From positions 6,624,207 to 6,688,206 of the forward strand of contig OZ037767.1 in assembly GCA_964035545.1 (NCBI GenBank): a DNA stretch of 64,000 nt. The letters are read 5' to 3'. Below, one piece after another: positions 10,740 through 22,316 of this stretch (the first letter of the stretch is position 1; every line of letters begins with the position of its first letter). A program made the translations under genes and the position numbers. Source of the DNA: Bugula neritina (Eukaryota; Bryozoa; Gymnolaemata; Cheilostomatida; Bugulidae). The notes below the pieces were generated by a model. It worked only from the letters and a program-made list of their open reading frames with translations, had not been told where the DNA came from and did no database searches.

Positions 10740-12250
10740 CAATTGCAATGCTTCTAAAAAATAGTTGTGCAACTTTTTTATGCAAATTATTTTATTTCAT
10801 ATTCTAAATTTTCAACTCTCTATAATTTACTTTTCAAAATATCTAAACTAAGGGTTTATAAAATGCAATTAAAATTTGTAAAGCTTTTTTTCTTGCTGAC
10901 CTCTAAGTTTCTTAATTGAGCTCAGAGGTTAATGATCGCATGATGCATGACTATTAATCTGATGTTGCATAGCTGATTCATAGTATGAGTTTAATAATTA
11001 AAGACTTGGTGAGTCCAGTTTCCTCCAGTTTTTTCCTGTAAAAATATTATTTTCAGAAGCACTTGCTGTGTTGAGCATATCGCATGCCTTTACAAGATTA
11101 AATGGCCTGTTTTTTTATTCCCAGGTGTTCTTTAGGGTTGTAGTAGTTGCATGTACAGTTCTGGTATATGCTGTCTGTTTATTAATGGACAACTTTACCA
11201 CATTGGTAATAAGTGTGCTAGAACTTTAACTATTCTATAATAATCGGAGTCATCTTTTTTAAGGGTATACTTGAATAGAACTTGTTGATTAGTGAACTCT
11301 CTAATAAGCTACTTTTTGTTTCATCAGTTTCAATTAAGTTTGCAAATGATAATTGTTAAATAAAATGACTGCACTTAGTCCAGATCTAATGTAACTACGT
11401 GCACACTATCAGCTATTAAAGATTTCAAAATGTACCAGTGATAAAGCAAAGGTTGAGTTAGCTCCAGGGGGTACCTTTATCAGCAACTTGATTAATAAAT
11501 GAGACTTTAACCACACATAGAAAGTAGTCACATTATATGTAAGAGTTTGCATTTTATCTGATAAACATTATTAACACAAGATGCTATTTGCCTCAACTAG
11601 AAATAGAACTCATTACCACCAATCACTGATCAACCCACTATAAGAGTTGCCTGCATGTGTTGGAAAATATTTTGTGAGTGAAAGCCCAAAATTTATTCCA
11701 TAGTCATTTGAATTTTGAGATAAATCAAGAGGTAGTAAATGTGTGCATAGCTTATAAGCAATTTTAGTAGTGGTAACAATTGTGTTAAAACACTGCCACT
11801 TAAATAGTGCACACTGGTAACTTGGTTTTTGAACATTGCATTGACTAGGAAGTCAACCACAGTTCCTTCCAATAAAAATATAATGCTATAGTTGCTTTCA
11901 GATTATTAACTAATACATTTCTTTTCAAAAGTGACTTATAATGGGCTATTACCGTGAATTGCTAACCAGGATTTGTATCCTTCATGCACATATATTTCCT
12001 TCAAATTAATTGTCAGGATAGTAACATAAAAAACAGAGTATGGTTCTTATGTAATGTTTTAATTAGGTTGAAGAATTTTTTCTGAAAAGTTTCACATCTC
12101 ATATATATTATTATATACTGTAAAATGTTTAATGTAAAAAACGTCAATTGGTGAACTTTAGAGAAAATAACTTGAAACCATGTTTGGTAATGCTGCAGTG
12201 GCAAATAAGATATAAATTAAGTTTACAAGCATTTGGTTTTTTTGCTGGTA
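10740..12250. repeat. Array spacer module shared by units B and D
   Basis: Collinear with 20690-21810. Landmarks are TGATCAAC, a block of GAAAGCCCAAAATTTATTCC versus TAAAGCCAAAATTTGTCCC, ATAAATCAAGAG.AGTAAATGTGTG, ACACTGCCACTTA versus ACACTACTGCACTTA, and TACAGAGTATGGyTCT. Non-coding. Confidence 0.55.
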
Positions 12251-12559
12251 CCACTCTGGTAAGAGTACTGTTTAGTTAAACACAATAGTCAGCAGCCCAT
12301 GTTATTGCCATCTGCCTTGTCTTCCTAATAAATCATGTCAAACTCGGCTATAATCAGGAGTTTTTATCAACTTTTATATCTGCCAATATAACCATAATAT
12401 ATTTTACTGCAGAGTGTACGATATGAAAATTTAGGTCTCGAATTTATGCTTCTGGACCTATTTTCTAAAAGTCATAACGTTCAAACGCAATTGGAAATTA
12501 CTAGTTTAAAAATGCATATAATAATTATAGTTATCCAGCTCTAGTGTTTTGAACTATTT

Positions 12560-13249
12560 TTATACTGCTAGCTATATTTTAAGAGCATCAGTATGTGGTG
12601 CTACATTTCTATAAGATATAGTATCACATTATAATAAGAACCGTATAACAATCTTTAGTGGAAACATTATAAACTTTAATTTCATATTATATTAGATCAA
12701 AAATTACACAGTAAATATAGTTCACTAAGACATAATAGAAATTACGATATACTTAAAACACATTTACCTTTGTATAATATTGGCAACTAGATGGAGATGT
12801 AGTGGGTGAGTTATTGCGTTAAGACAATATTAATATCACGTTTATTAAAGTAGTTTGAGAATTGAGTCACAATTACCATGTGGCACTCCCTAGCTGAGTG
12901 AAAGCTTGATAAGTGAATGTTCCATGTTATTACATGAATCTTATATCAATACAGCACAACTTAAGAACCAATGAATGTGCATATGAAATATTTTTGTCAA
13001 TTCGAAGAAGTATGTCATATTTTTCAAATTTTGGTATTTTTCCAGATGTCTTGTGTACTGTTTGCTTACCATTCTCCTTAAATCAAATTGTGTGAATTTG
13101 ATAACATAGTCTTGTGAAGTATCAAAATATTATAGATACCCCAATACCCCCTGTATTTGTTAACACATAACTATATTAGCTGCCTAATGTCTATACTAGC
13201 AGCATTTACATCCTGTACTATACAACTCCTGATGTTGTGCTTCATGTAT
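12560..13249. repeat. Array distal module, unit B
   Basis: Matches unit C 18160-18660 and unit D/E 23900-24400. Shared runs include CAGCACAACTTAAGAACC, ATGTCATATyTTTCA, CAGATGTCTT.TGTACTGTTTG, GTTAACACATA and CTATACTAGCAGCAT. The match stops exactly at a hAT-like insertion at 13250. Confidence 0.6.
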
Positions 13250-13401
13250 CAGGGTTGGTGTAATTGTAATTTGTAATTGTAATTGGTTGTAATTAATTAC
13301 ATTTATTTCAAATGTAATTATAATTGTAATTGTAATTGACAAATTCTCATGTAATTGTAAGTGTAATTAATTACATTCATATGTAATTGACCCCAACCCT
13401 G
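13250..13401. mobile_element. Short hAT-like MITE with perfect 8-bp target duplication
   Basis: The element begins CAGGGTTGG and ends CCAACCCTG. Its interior is built from repeated TAATTGTAATT units. It is flanked by identical 8-bp direct repeats, TCATGTAT, at 13242-13249 and 13402-13409. The paralogous position in unit C (about 18664-18671) carries a single TCATGTAT with no insertion, which is an independent empty site. The 8-bp duplication and CAGGG termini fit the hAT superfamily. Confidence 0.8.
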
Positions 13402-13429
13402 TCATGTATATATATATATATATCAAGGG

Positions 13430-14165
13430 TAATAGTTTACAAAATATTTGTAATTGTGGGAATTATTGTTACGTAGCTTCTAGTGTTTTATTTAATGCTT
13501 TTAATAATTTCCTTGACTTGTTGCCATATTCCAAACAGTTTGATCTCTTCAAACTATTAGTGTATATATACTTATTAGAATATAATCTTTTCATTATTTT
13601 GGCTTTCTTTCTAAACTCAATATCCTTCGATGTTGATATGCGATAGTAGTTTTGAAACAGTAATAGGTTTATCATATAATATACTGGTGGGTTTAAATAA
13701 CACCCAAAATGAAACCGGTGCCTAATAAAATGGTGTTCAATACGTCAAGTATGTCTAACAAATTTTCAGATTGATTATACTCATTTGTAGACTTTATAAG
13801 GTAAATTTCAAGACTTAACCTATAAAATCACCGGAGAAATATGTTTATGAGATTTATCTCCCCTTGACATGTGTACACAGTACGTTTTCTCTCAAATATA
13901 CAGACACAGTATTGCTTGAACTGTTGTGAAATAGTTTTAATAAAAGTTTTCAATTTAAAAACTGTTATGTATTATTGTATTTTGTCCTTTCTGTTTTAGA
14001 CTAGTTTATTTGAAGGACAAGTACAGCTGTGCGTTTACAAAGTCTCTGTAGAGTGTTTATTTGGTACAGTTTAAGTTACACCTATATATACATAAGGTTT
14101 ACCTGAGGTCAGCTCAGCACAAATTATTCTGTCCTGCTTACACCATAGTCATCATCAGGTGTAGA
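13430..14165. repeat. Array distal module, second half, unit B
   Basis: Collinear with 18690-19440 and, more weakly, 25080-25700. Shared runs include GTTTTATTTAATGCTTTT, TACTGGTGGGTTTAAATAACACC, ATGAAACCGGTGCCTAA, CAGACACAGTATTGCTTGAA and CAGGTGTAGATGTG. No conserved reading frame. Confidence 0.6.
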
Positions 14166-14389
14166 TGTGGAATCAATCAAACATAGTCACTTTGTTATCC
14201 GGCGTCAGTTTAGGTCATAGTTGAGATTAGATTTGACCAAGGAAAGGTTTTGTTCCTCCTTTAATGAGAAAGTGTAAACTCCTATTGGCCATGATTTAAA
14301 GCATCTGCATGAAGCAAATTTTGGTAAAATATAAGCTACACATAGTTTTTCTTTTAGCATAAAATTTTCTTGTGGCTTTTTGTTGCGTT

Positions 14390-14800
14390 ACATTGGTTTT
14401 TGTAATATTAAACAAAGTATTTTTCATAATTCTGATCAAGAGCCTTGAACGGAAAATTAATACTTCCTACAGGCTGTACCATTCATGACTGTTGTCAACT
14501 TTAGCTACAGTTTCATAACATGTGCAGTTTTCATTTTTGCAGGACAATATTATGTTTATTACGTATAGCAATGAAATATGTTTATAATGCTTGTTATCAC
14601 AATTGCTACACCAGCTATGTGACACACCATCTCTTTGTTTAAAACATTTAAATTAGTCTCTGTTTGCATATCACCATCACCAACTGTCATGCTGAGAATT
14701 GCTTTGCACTTCTCTGTTTAACGATAGGCATAGCCTTGCATGTTTTTACATTGCCTTTATTTAGTTTAGTTTGAATATAGTTTTGGCCTTTTTTGCTTAT
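14390..14800. repeat. Array segment shared with 25940-26330
   Basis: Shared runs include GACTTTAGCTGCAG versus AACTTTAGCTACAG, GTTTATTAC.TATAGCA, TGTTATCACAATTGCTACA versus TGTTATTACAATGGCTACA, AAACATTTAAAT and TTACATTGC..TCATTTAGTTTAGTT. Present in two units only. Confidence 0.5.
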
Positions 14801-15509
14801 TATTTTTTTTAGTCAATCATGGTAGAGTTTTCCTTTAACTTTTTTCGTAACTCCATAAAACTACAGCTGGTATTATTTTTTCATTCTATATGTATAAACT
14901 TCCGTATTCCTCCTACCATTACCTTATTTGATGGCGTAGTGCAGTTTATCTGCCTGCGTGAATTTTTGACTACGCTATAGCACGTGTATAAACAATCTCT
15001 GCTAGTTGACTGTAGCTGATCTGTATATAGCATCTACAATGCGTACTATTGCTTTACGGTTCTCATTTGTTACTGGCTTTAATTTACTTAAATTATTATA
15101 TACGCACGCTGTACACATCAATCACTGTAGCTTTTTCAGTTTGTTCCACTGTTGCATTGCGCAAATACATTCGTTTTATGCAGCCAAAGGCTGCATGATA
15201 AAAGCTGGTTCTAGGAGCTTATACTATTAGCTCTGCTGTTTCAAACTCAAAGATTAGATAACTAACGCCTCGCTATACTGCTGAATATTGGTGGTGCACA
15301 AATACTTTAGAGTATGTTGACATAACCAGTACAGCCTATATTAAGTTGAATATTTTTCAATTATACTTAGGTATTTTTAGAAATTAATTTTCTGACCCTA
15401 TTATCAAATTTTAATAAATATAGTACTTATCATATCAATTATTTCTTTATAAAAACATCTAATACTTTTTCAACCTATAATGTTTATGCACAAGGGAGGA
15501 GTCTGTGTA
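14801..15509. other. Intergenic between units B and C
   Basis: No conserved frame. A 74-codon plus frame (15006-15230) begins inside non-repeated DNA and has no splice or paralogue support. Nothing else recognised. Confidence 0.3.
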
Positions 15510-16350
15510 ATTAGTGGTTTGCTTGCTTCTTAAGCAAAAAAAGAGTTTGTACGCCTCATAGCTACTAATATTATGGACATAATTTTGACTTGTTTGACAT
15601 TGTTATCTAATAAAAGCTAATATTGAGAAACGCATAATTTAACTTAGCTGTAATTTTTGGTTAGCATCTATTAAAGCATCATTTTACCTAAAAAAATTTG
15701 AATCTATGAACTTGAAGTTTACTTTTGTTTTACTTCTATAACTGTCCCATTGTTATAATGCAAATTCAATTTGTTATTAATTTAGTCTAATTATCTAGCT
15801 ATATTCATAGCTTTGTTCTAATATCTGAAAATGTGTATTTATAACATACATTTGCTTTGATATATTTTTTATACAACTGTTCATATAATTTAAATACATT
15901 TAATAACTTACAAAAGCTAGTTAGTTTATATATGCAATTATAGGAAAGATGGCTATATAATAGTTTATAATTGTAATCTATTATAGTTTTAAATACATTC
16001 AAGCACATTACAATTTATTTCTTGAAGTTGTTTTTAAAACACAAATCAAAAAATTATTAATTCTACTCTGCTATAGTCATGCATTTAACTAAGACAGACA
16101 TTTATAATATGCTATTAGTACAGAAGAATTACCTATATAAGCTTCTTTATATAACAATATTTTCAGCAAACTTGAATAATTTTGCTAACTACAGTAGATC
16201 TTGTTAATTAGAGGATGCATAAGAATAACAAGTTGCAGTAGAGTTTGGAACCCCTAAGTAACATCTTCTTTAGTTATATTGCTACAGTTTCTGTTACTGC
16301 TAAATGTCAAACAGTGCACATGTTTAGATGATTAGTGCATATTGCAATTT
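15510..16350. repeat. Array downstream module, unit C
   Basis: Aligns with 7690-8640 of unit B along its length, and its right part with units A and E. It marks the left edge of unit C. Confidence 0.55.
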
Positions 16351-16755
16351 TCTAAATGTTGGCTAAATACTCAAAATCTTTTGTATTGGCAGTAATTCTT
16401 TATTTATAAATCTTGAATGAAGACTTCAACAAATTTTCACACAAAGAAATAATAAACTTAGCAAACAAAAATTATTAATTACATTGGTCAATATTATATA
16501 TAGTCACTTGATTATAAGTTGCTGATTTAAATGCAACTGTAATATAAAAAAAGTGTGGTTAAAATAATTAAAAACCTTGCTCCTTTTGCAATTTGACTTT
16601 TGATATATATAAAGTTTAAATTTATCTGACAATGAAGAAATTGAAATTTAACTTGTTTAGTGGAAAATTGACAACTATACTTATAAAGTAAACAGGTATA
16701 GCTGCATGTTAGTTAAAACAGCGTGAAAAGTGTAAGCAATGAAATAAGAAATTAT

Positions 16756-17394
16756 TTATATTTTCTTTTTTGATGACTTGGAAGTACCAAAAATAAAAGA
16801 GATGATGAGCCAAACCATGGCCCATGCAAGTGCAATCCATCCTGCTTTCATCACCAACTTTGACCAGTTGGCAGAAATATATGCTGCAAGACTATTTGCA
16901 CCCTTCCTGACAAACGTACAAATACTGGAAGCAACTCTTAAAATGTCTTCTTTAGGAACAAATAATTTCAAAACAGCAAACAAGTTTCTGTAAAGCTCTT
17001 CATTATCTGCATAATTAGCTGTTATCACTCCACACAATGCCACACAATTATCTGCTAATAAAGCCCATCGCAGATGCATCAGATTCTCAACAATGCAGGC
17101 CATTAAACATAGAATGCTGACAAGATCATTTAGCATTGAAATCAAATGTTCCTTGGACTTGATTGAATTCACAAGTTTAGAAACAGCAAGAAATTTTTCT
17201 ATATTCTCTTGTCCAAAAATCTCTTCAAGAGATTTGCCATCAATTCTGATCAAACCAGTGAGGGTTTCCAGCACAGGTGTTCTCTCAATTGCTTCAGAAA
17301 TTAAAGGAGTCCAGTTCTTGAGCTGTTCACAAAGCAAGTCAAGGACCGTGCCTTCAGTTGCTGTTATTACCTTTTCCGACAGCTTTAAGTCCAT
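16756..17394 (-). CDS. Tandem-family gene, copy C (unknown, probably tail-anchored, 212 aa)
   Basis: The start is set at MDLKLSEKVITATEG (ATG 17392-17394), just after a minus-strand AATAG acceptor; 15 more in-frame codons upstream are taken as intron. Domain order matches copy A: LLCEQLKNWTPLISEAIER, conserved block IRIDGKSLEEIFGQ, hydrophobic VSILCLMACIVENLMHLRW, ISANWSKLVMKAG, then a strong hydrophobic stretch (about residues 184-204) and the tail GTSKSSKKKI. The last four residues, KKKI, fit the KKxx dilysine pattern for ER retrieval of type I and tail-anchored proteins, which would place it in ER membranes (inference). It is close to copy A and clearly the same family as B. Function unknown. 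Confidence 0.72.
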   Translation of the reverse strand: MDLKLSEKVITATEGTVLDLLCEQLKNWTPLISEAIERTPVLETLTGLIRIDGKSLEEIFGQENIEKFLAVSKLVNSIKSKEHLISMLNDLVSILCLMACIVENLMHLRWALLADNCVALCGVITANYADNEELYRNLFAVLKLFVPKEDILRVASSICTFVRKGANSLAAYISANWSKLVMKAGWIALAWAMVWLIISFIFGTSKSSKKKI

Positions 17395-18120
17395 TCTATT
17401 CAAATATAAGTGAAAGTAAATAAATGGAAACGCATGCAAATAATTCTAATAAAAAGCAAATAATGTTTATACAAAAAAATCACTCTCAAAACACACATAT
17501 GGTTATACACAAGCTCAAAGCCAGTGATTGAAAAAATAAATACAATAATATAAGGTTTTTAGCACTGGCAGCTAGTTGTCAGATTCACCAGTAAACAATA
17601 TATTTTTCGAGGAGTAAATACTGCAAGCAATAAATATGCATTACATAATGACTACAATACTGTTAAAGTGAAAAACTAGCAATGAAAAGTTAAATGGTCA
17701 ACGTAATATTGTAAACTTCATATTATTATTCTGTAGTAACCTATATGATGCACCATGCAAATGATCAATCATGCTTTTAGGCCCACAAAACTTTCTCTCC
17801 ACAAAAGCTCGATTAATGCTTTCAGTTATAAGTTATTGGCTAACTTTGACACTGCGCAAACCCTGCATGATGCCTTTCATATAGTATTTTAATTTACACT
17901 TTAGCATAGTTGTAATAAATTATTAATTAGCTTGTTGTAGTAACTCAGGATCTAATGATGTTGTCTACCTGAAAATAATGTTTGACTATTTTTATAATAT
18001 AATTATTATGCTGTAATTTTTTTTCTTTTCACCTTCAATCTGCATTAGTCTGTAAAAGTAATTAGAAATTAGTAAAAGTACAGACTAAAGTTTATTTATC
18101 TAAACAAATATTGCACCAAA
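17395..18120. repeat. Array upstream module, unit C, including the 5'UTR intron candidate
   Basis: The minus-strand acceptor next to the start codon is followed about 190 bases upstream by CTGGTGAATCTGACAACTAG (donor candidate GTGAAT), then AGTATTTACTCC. The rest is collinear with unit A 3440-4010. Confidence 0.5.
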
Positions 18121-18159
18121 TAGTATTTGCTAGTATGTATTATAAAAAAAATTATTACT

Positions 18160-19440
18160 TGCCACTTCAATATAATGTAGGATATTTTTTAAAGATTTAC
18201 CTTAAAATTGTCTTGGTTGAAGCCGGGATGCACTTAAAATGAAATATCGTGTTGACAATATCAATATGAATTGTTGATGTAGTTTGATAATTTTTTTAGC
18301 ACTGGACCACCATTTGGCACGCATTTGCTGAGTGATCGCTTGCTAATGTTGTACGGGACTACGTCAATTTTATATCAATACAGCACAACTTAAGAACCTA
18401 TGAATTTGCATGAAATATTTTATGTCAATTCTAAGAAATATGTCATATCTTTCAGCTTTTGGCATTTTCCCAGATGTCTTTTGTACTGTTTGCTTACCAC
18501 ACCCCTTAAATCAAACTGATTAAATTTGATAACGGTCTTGTGAAGTTTTAAAATAGATATCCCAATGTCCCCTGTATTAGTTAACACATACTTATATATT
18601 AGCCTAATCTCTATACTAGCAGCATGTACCATCATATATTATACAGCTCTCGATGTTGTGCCTCATGTATATATCAAAAGTTTACAGCTGCAATATAGTT
18701 TTGGCTTAAACAAAATATCTGTTATGTATGGTAATATATTGTCAGCTTTGATAATTCTGGTGTTTTATTTAATGCTTTTGGTAATTTCCTTGCTACAATT
18801 CTAAACAATTTGGTCTCTTCAAGTTATCAGTGTATATACTTATATTAGAATAAAATCTTTTCATTATCTTCGCTTTCCTTCTAAACTTGTTATCCTTCAA
18901 TTTTTATATGGTGCTTAATAGAAGATTTAAAAAAAAGCAATAGGTTTATCACTTACTGGTGGGTTTAAATAACACCAGAAATGAAACCGGTGCCTAAAAA
19001 ATGGTGCTTACTACGTTGAGTATTTCAATTGAATTTTCAGATTGGTTATACTCATTTGTATACTTCATAGGCTAAATCTGTGTAGATGTTACCTATAATA
19101 AAATCATCGATAGAAAAATATGTGTATGAGATTCATCTCATCTTGCCAAATGTACACAGTAGGTTTTCTCTCAACTATACAGACACAGTATTGCTTGAAC
19201 TGTTTTGAAATTAGTTTAATGAAAGTTTTCAATTTAGAAAGTTTAATACATCATTGTTGTTTGTCTTTTCTGTTTTATACTAGTTTGTTTGAAAGAAAAT
19301 ACATGCAGCTGTACATTTACAAGGTCTCTGCATGTAGAGTATTTATCTGGTACATGCCGTTCACTTATGCCTACTTGAGGTTCCCCTATCCTGCTTACAC
19401 CATGCATAGTCCATATCAGGTGTAGATGTGAGGGCAATCA
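18160..19440. repeat. Array distal module, unit C (uninterrupted copy)
   Basis: Matches unit B 12560-14165 but without the hAT-like insertion, so it serves as the pre-insertion reference. Ends abruptly where pseudogene D begins, which makes units C and D directly adjacent. Confidence 0.6.
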
Positions 19441-19465
19441 ACCATCATCACATTGCCTTAAGTGA

Positions 19466-20026
19466 AACGCATCCTACCGTTGTCACCAATGTTGACCAGT
19501 CATCAGTAATATAAAAGCTACAAGACTATTTGCACTCTGCATGATCCAACTCCAAACAATGGAAGCTAACTCTTAACATTTCTTCTCTAGGAGTCAATGA
19601 CTTCAAGGCATTAAACAACTTTCTTTAAAGCTCATTTTCTGCAGCAGCATGAGCTTCTATCTTTCTAAACAGCTTCACACAATCAACTGCTACTAAAGGC
19701 AATTGCATTTTCTTAAAATCCACAACTATACAGGTAAACAAAGAATGCTGACAATATCCATTAGCACTTAAATCATTTTTTCCTTTGATTTAATTACGTT
19801 TAGGAGTTTGGCAACAGCAAGAACAATTTTTTTTTATCTTTTTTGCCCAAAAGTATCTTCAAGATCTACCACCAAATGTTATCATACCAATAAGGAGTTT
19901 TAACACAAGCGTTTTCTCAATTGCTTCAGAAATTACAAGACCCCAGTTCTGAAGCTGTCTTTTCAGGGAACTGTGGACAGTTTTTTGATTTGCACATTTT
20001 AAGTTTTCTAGCAGGTTTAAATTCAT
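19466..20026 (-). pseudogene. Tandem-family pseudogene, copy D
   Basis: On the minus strand the whole gene can be followed from ATGAATTTAAAC (20024-20026) through counterparts of the conserved block and the AACTTTGACCAG-like segment near 19490. Multiple small insertions and deletions and stops destroy the frame. The splice acceptor before the start is also lost: TTTTTTTGG replaces the TTTxTAG of the open copies. It lies only about 2.7 kb from copy C, much closer than the 5.8-8.5 kb between other copies. Confidence 0.7.
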
Positions 20027-20290
20027 TCCAAAAAAAGTGCAGCATTCAATTTAAAAAAAATGGTTATGCAAATAATTTCACTTATATATAATATAAAAAA
20101 TGTTCATGTTGAAAACACTCACATCACGTACATATTTGGTTGTTATATGAATGCGAAAAGTGATGATTGGAAGAAAAATATGTTAATAATATACACACTG
20201 GTTGCTTATTGTTAAATCACCAGCCTGCAATATCTCATCATTTGCTAAATAAATACTGCACAGCAATCTTGGAAAATTATGTGACAATGT
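20027..20290. repeat. Array upstream module, unit D
   Basis: Minus-strand landmarks GCTGTGCAGTATTTATT, GATATTGCAGGCTGGTGATT and the AACAATAAGC...CCAGTGTG block correspond to units A, C and F at the same distance from the start codon. The remainder to about 20690 is not clearly alignable. Confidence 0.45.
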
Positions 20291-20689
20291 GCCCAGAAGC
20301 AAAATTGTAGGATATGCCATAGATATAGATCTTTAGCATGCAGAAAACACTGAAAAAAGAAGTAATTATTTTATAACAGCTTAACCTGAATAATGTGTTT
20401 ACTTGCACTAGAATGAAATAAGAGGATATCCTGTCACTACTACTTCTTGCTATTTATTTACACCAAGTGATCAGAAAATATAGACTCTAATCTAATAATA
20501 GCATAATATGTTGATATTTATATAGCTCAATAAGCAAATAAAGAAAGAAACTGAAATATGTGACATTCAACAGTTTTGGACTAAAGTTTTGCAGCACTTA
20601 CACTTGACATCAAGCTATGTTACCAAATAAATGTTAACATTTAAATACTTTGCAGTAGCATGATCACATAAAATGGTTTAATTAATATT

Positions 20690-21810
20690 ATAGAGATTAG
20701 CAACAGAGTTAAAAAGTTTTCAACAACATTTTCTTTTATTCTGTACCTCAAACCATTGTTTAATAAAAATTACTTTGACCAAGTCCAAGTGTACTGCAAC
20801 TATGTCAGCATTGTCAGCTATTAAGGTTTTCAAAGTCCATGATAAATCAGAATACAAAGGTTGACTTATAAGTTCAAAAGGTACTTTTGAACTGACTGAT
20901 AAAAGCTCTAAACTTTGATCGCAAGAATATTGTCATTAAACAAATATAATCTTAAAAAAATGTTTATTTTATTTGATAAACATTATTAAAAGTAACATGC
21001 TATGCCTTAAATCAAAAGAAACTTCCGACCTTTATCAATAACTGATCAACTTATGCTGGAATTTGTCTATGCTAAAAAATATCTATAGAAGATTAAAGCC
21101 AAAATTTGTCCCATAGCCATTTTATTTTTGGGATAAATCAAAAGAGCAGTAAATGTGTGACTTGGTAATTGTGGAATTAAAGTAGTGTGTAATAACCATG
21201 TAGAAACACTACTGCACTTACTGCACAGTGATAACTTGATTTTTAAACATTGCATTATATATAACTGAGTTAAATCAATCACAGTTCTTTACAATAAAAA
21301 ATTAATGCCGGTTGATTGACAGATTATTAACTATTAAACTTGCTTGAAAAGCTGATAGTAGGCTATTTCCATAAACTTTTAAACAAGATTTGTATCCTCC
21401 TTGCATGTACATGTGATCCTCCAACTCAATTATTAGAATCAGTCGCATTAAAATACAGAGTATGGCTCTCATGTAAAATTTTAATTAAGCTTACAAATTT
21501 TTTGGATAAATAGCATGCCCTATATTTACATATTTCAGTAAGTTTCATGCACAAGTATCTATTGGTAAAATTTAGAAAAAAAGCTTGACAATGCTGCAGT
21601 GGCAGCTATATAAGGATATAAAATCAATAAATATTCGGTGCTTAGCTGTCACCATTCTGGTAATAGTTACAGTACAGACAAAGTGTTCAGCAGTCAGTGT
21701 TGGCATGAGCTACGTTGTCTTTTTTAATAAGCTGTTGCATTGCTTAATTATTCTAATCGTACCATGTTATTACACCAAGGAGTTATGCTACCATGAGGGA
21801 TAAGCTGAGT
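20690..21810. repeat. Array spacer module, unit D
   Basis: Collinear with 10740-12250 of unit B. Open frames here (21067-21282 minus, 21585-21803 plus) are not conserved with unit B. Confidence 0.5.
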
Positions 21811-21967
21811 TTTACATAGTTTTACATGTTGGATTGCTGGACAGGAAGTATTGTTTTATTTGACTCGCTATAGGGATCACGTATTAACATAACTCAATAT
21901 AACAATGAGATAATAAGATAACTCTTTGGTATAATAACATGGTGTGATTAAAATATTTAAGTAATCT

Positions 21968-22185
21968 CACGCAAGTTTATAGTTGCCATCCCTGTGAGAA
22001 AACCCCTGATGGAAGGAGTTTTTGTTAAATCAGGTTAGGGATTTTTTCATATGTGGTACATCCAGGAGCAATTATGACTGGATGCTTTTCCTAACATCAC
22101 CAAGGGCCTTTGTCAGGGCTCAAATCCATGACTTATAGTCCTTGCTATAGGCAAACGCTCTAACCCCTAGACCAAAGGTACTTCC
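21968..22185 (-). mobile_element. tRNA-derived SINE, copy 1
   Basis: On the minus strand the 5' head reads TTTGGTCTAGGGGTTAGAG (A box) and, 30 bases on, ATGGATTTGAGCC (mutated B box). The body TGATGTTAGGAAAAGCATCC is shared with the copy at 46571-46777. The head of that better copy has CCTAGTAAAC at the anticodon loop, as in tRNA-Thr(AGT). Inserted in the unit D spacer, relative to unit B. Confidence 0.7.
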
Positions 22186-22316
22186 TAGAACAACTAAGTA
22201 ATGTAATAAGAAGACAAGGCGGCTCAAACTAACATGGGCTGTTGAATATTTTGTATGCACTGTAACTAAGCATTGCTAATAATTTTAATATTTTGTCAAA
22301 ATAACTAATTAATATA

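Noticed and set aside
2608-17394. Bcl-2 family assignment for the tandem genes
   Set aside because: Length and a C-terminal anchor fit, and NW recurs near the anchor, but there is no NWGR BH1 motif or LxxxGD BH3 motif. Kept only as a structural hypothesis.
16778-17413. Plus-strand frames of 71 and 106 codons
   Set aside because: Antisense shadows of family copy C.
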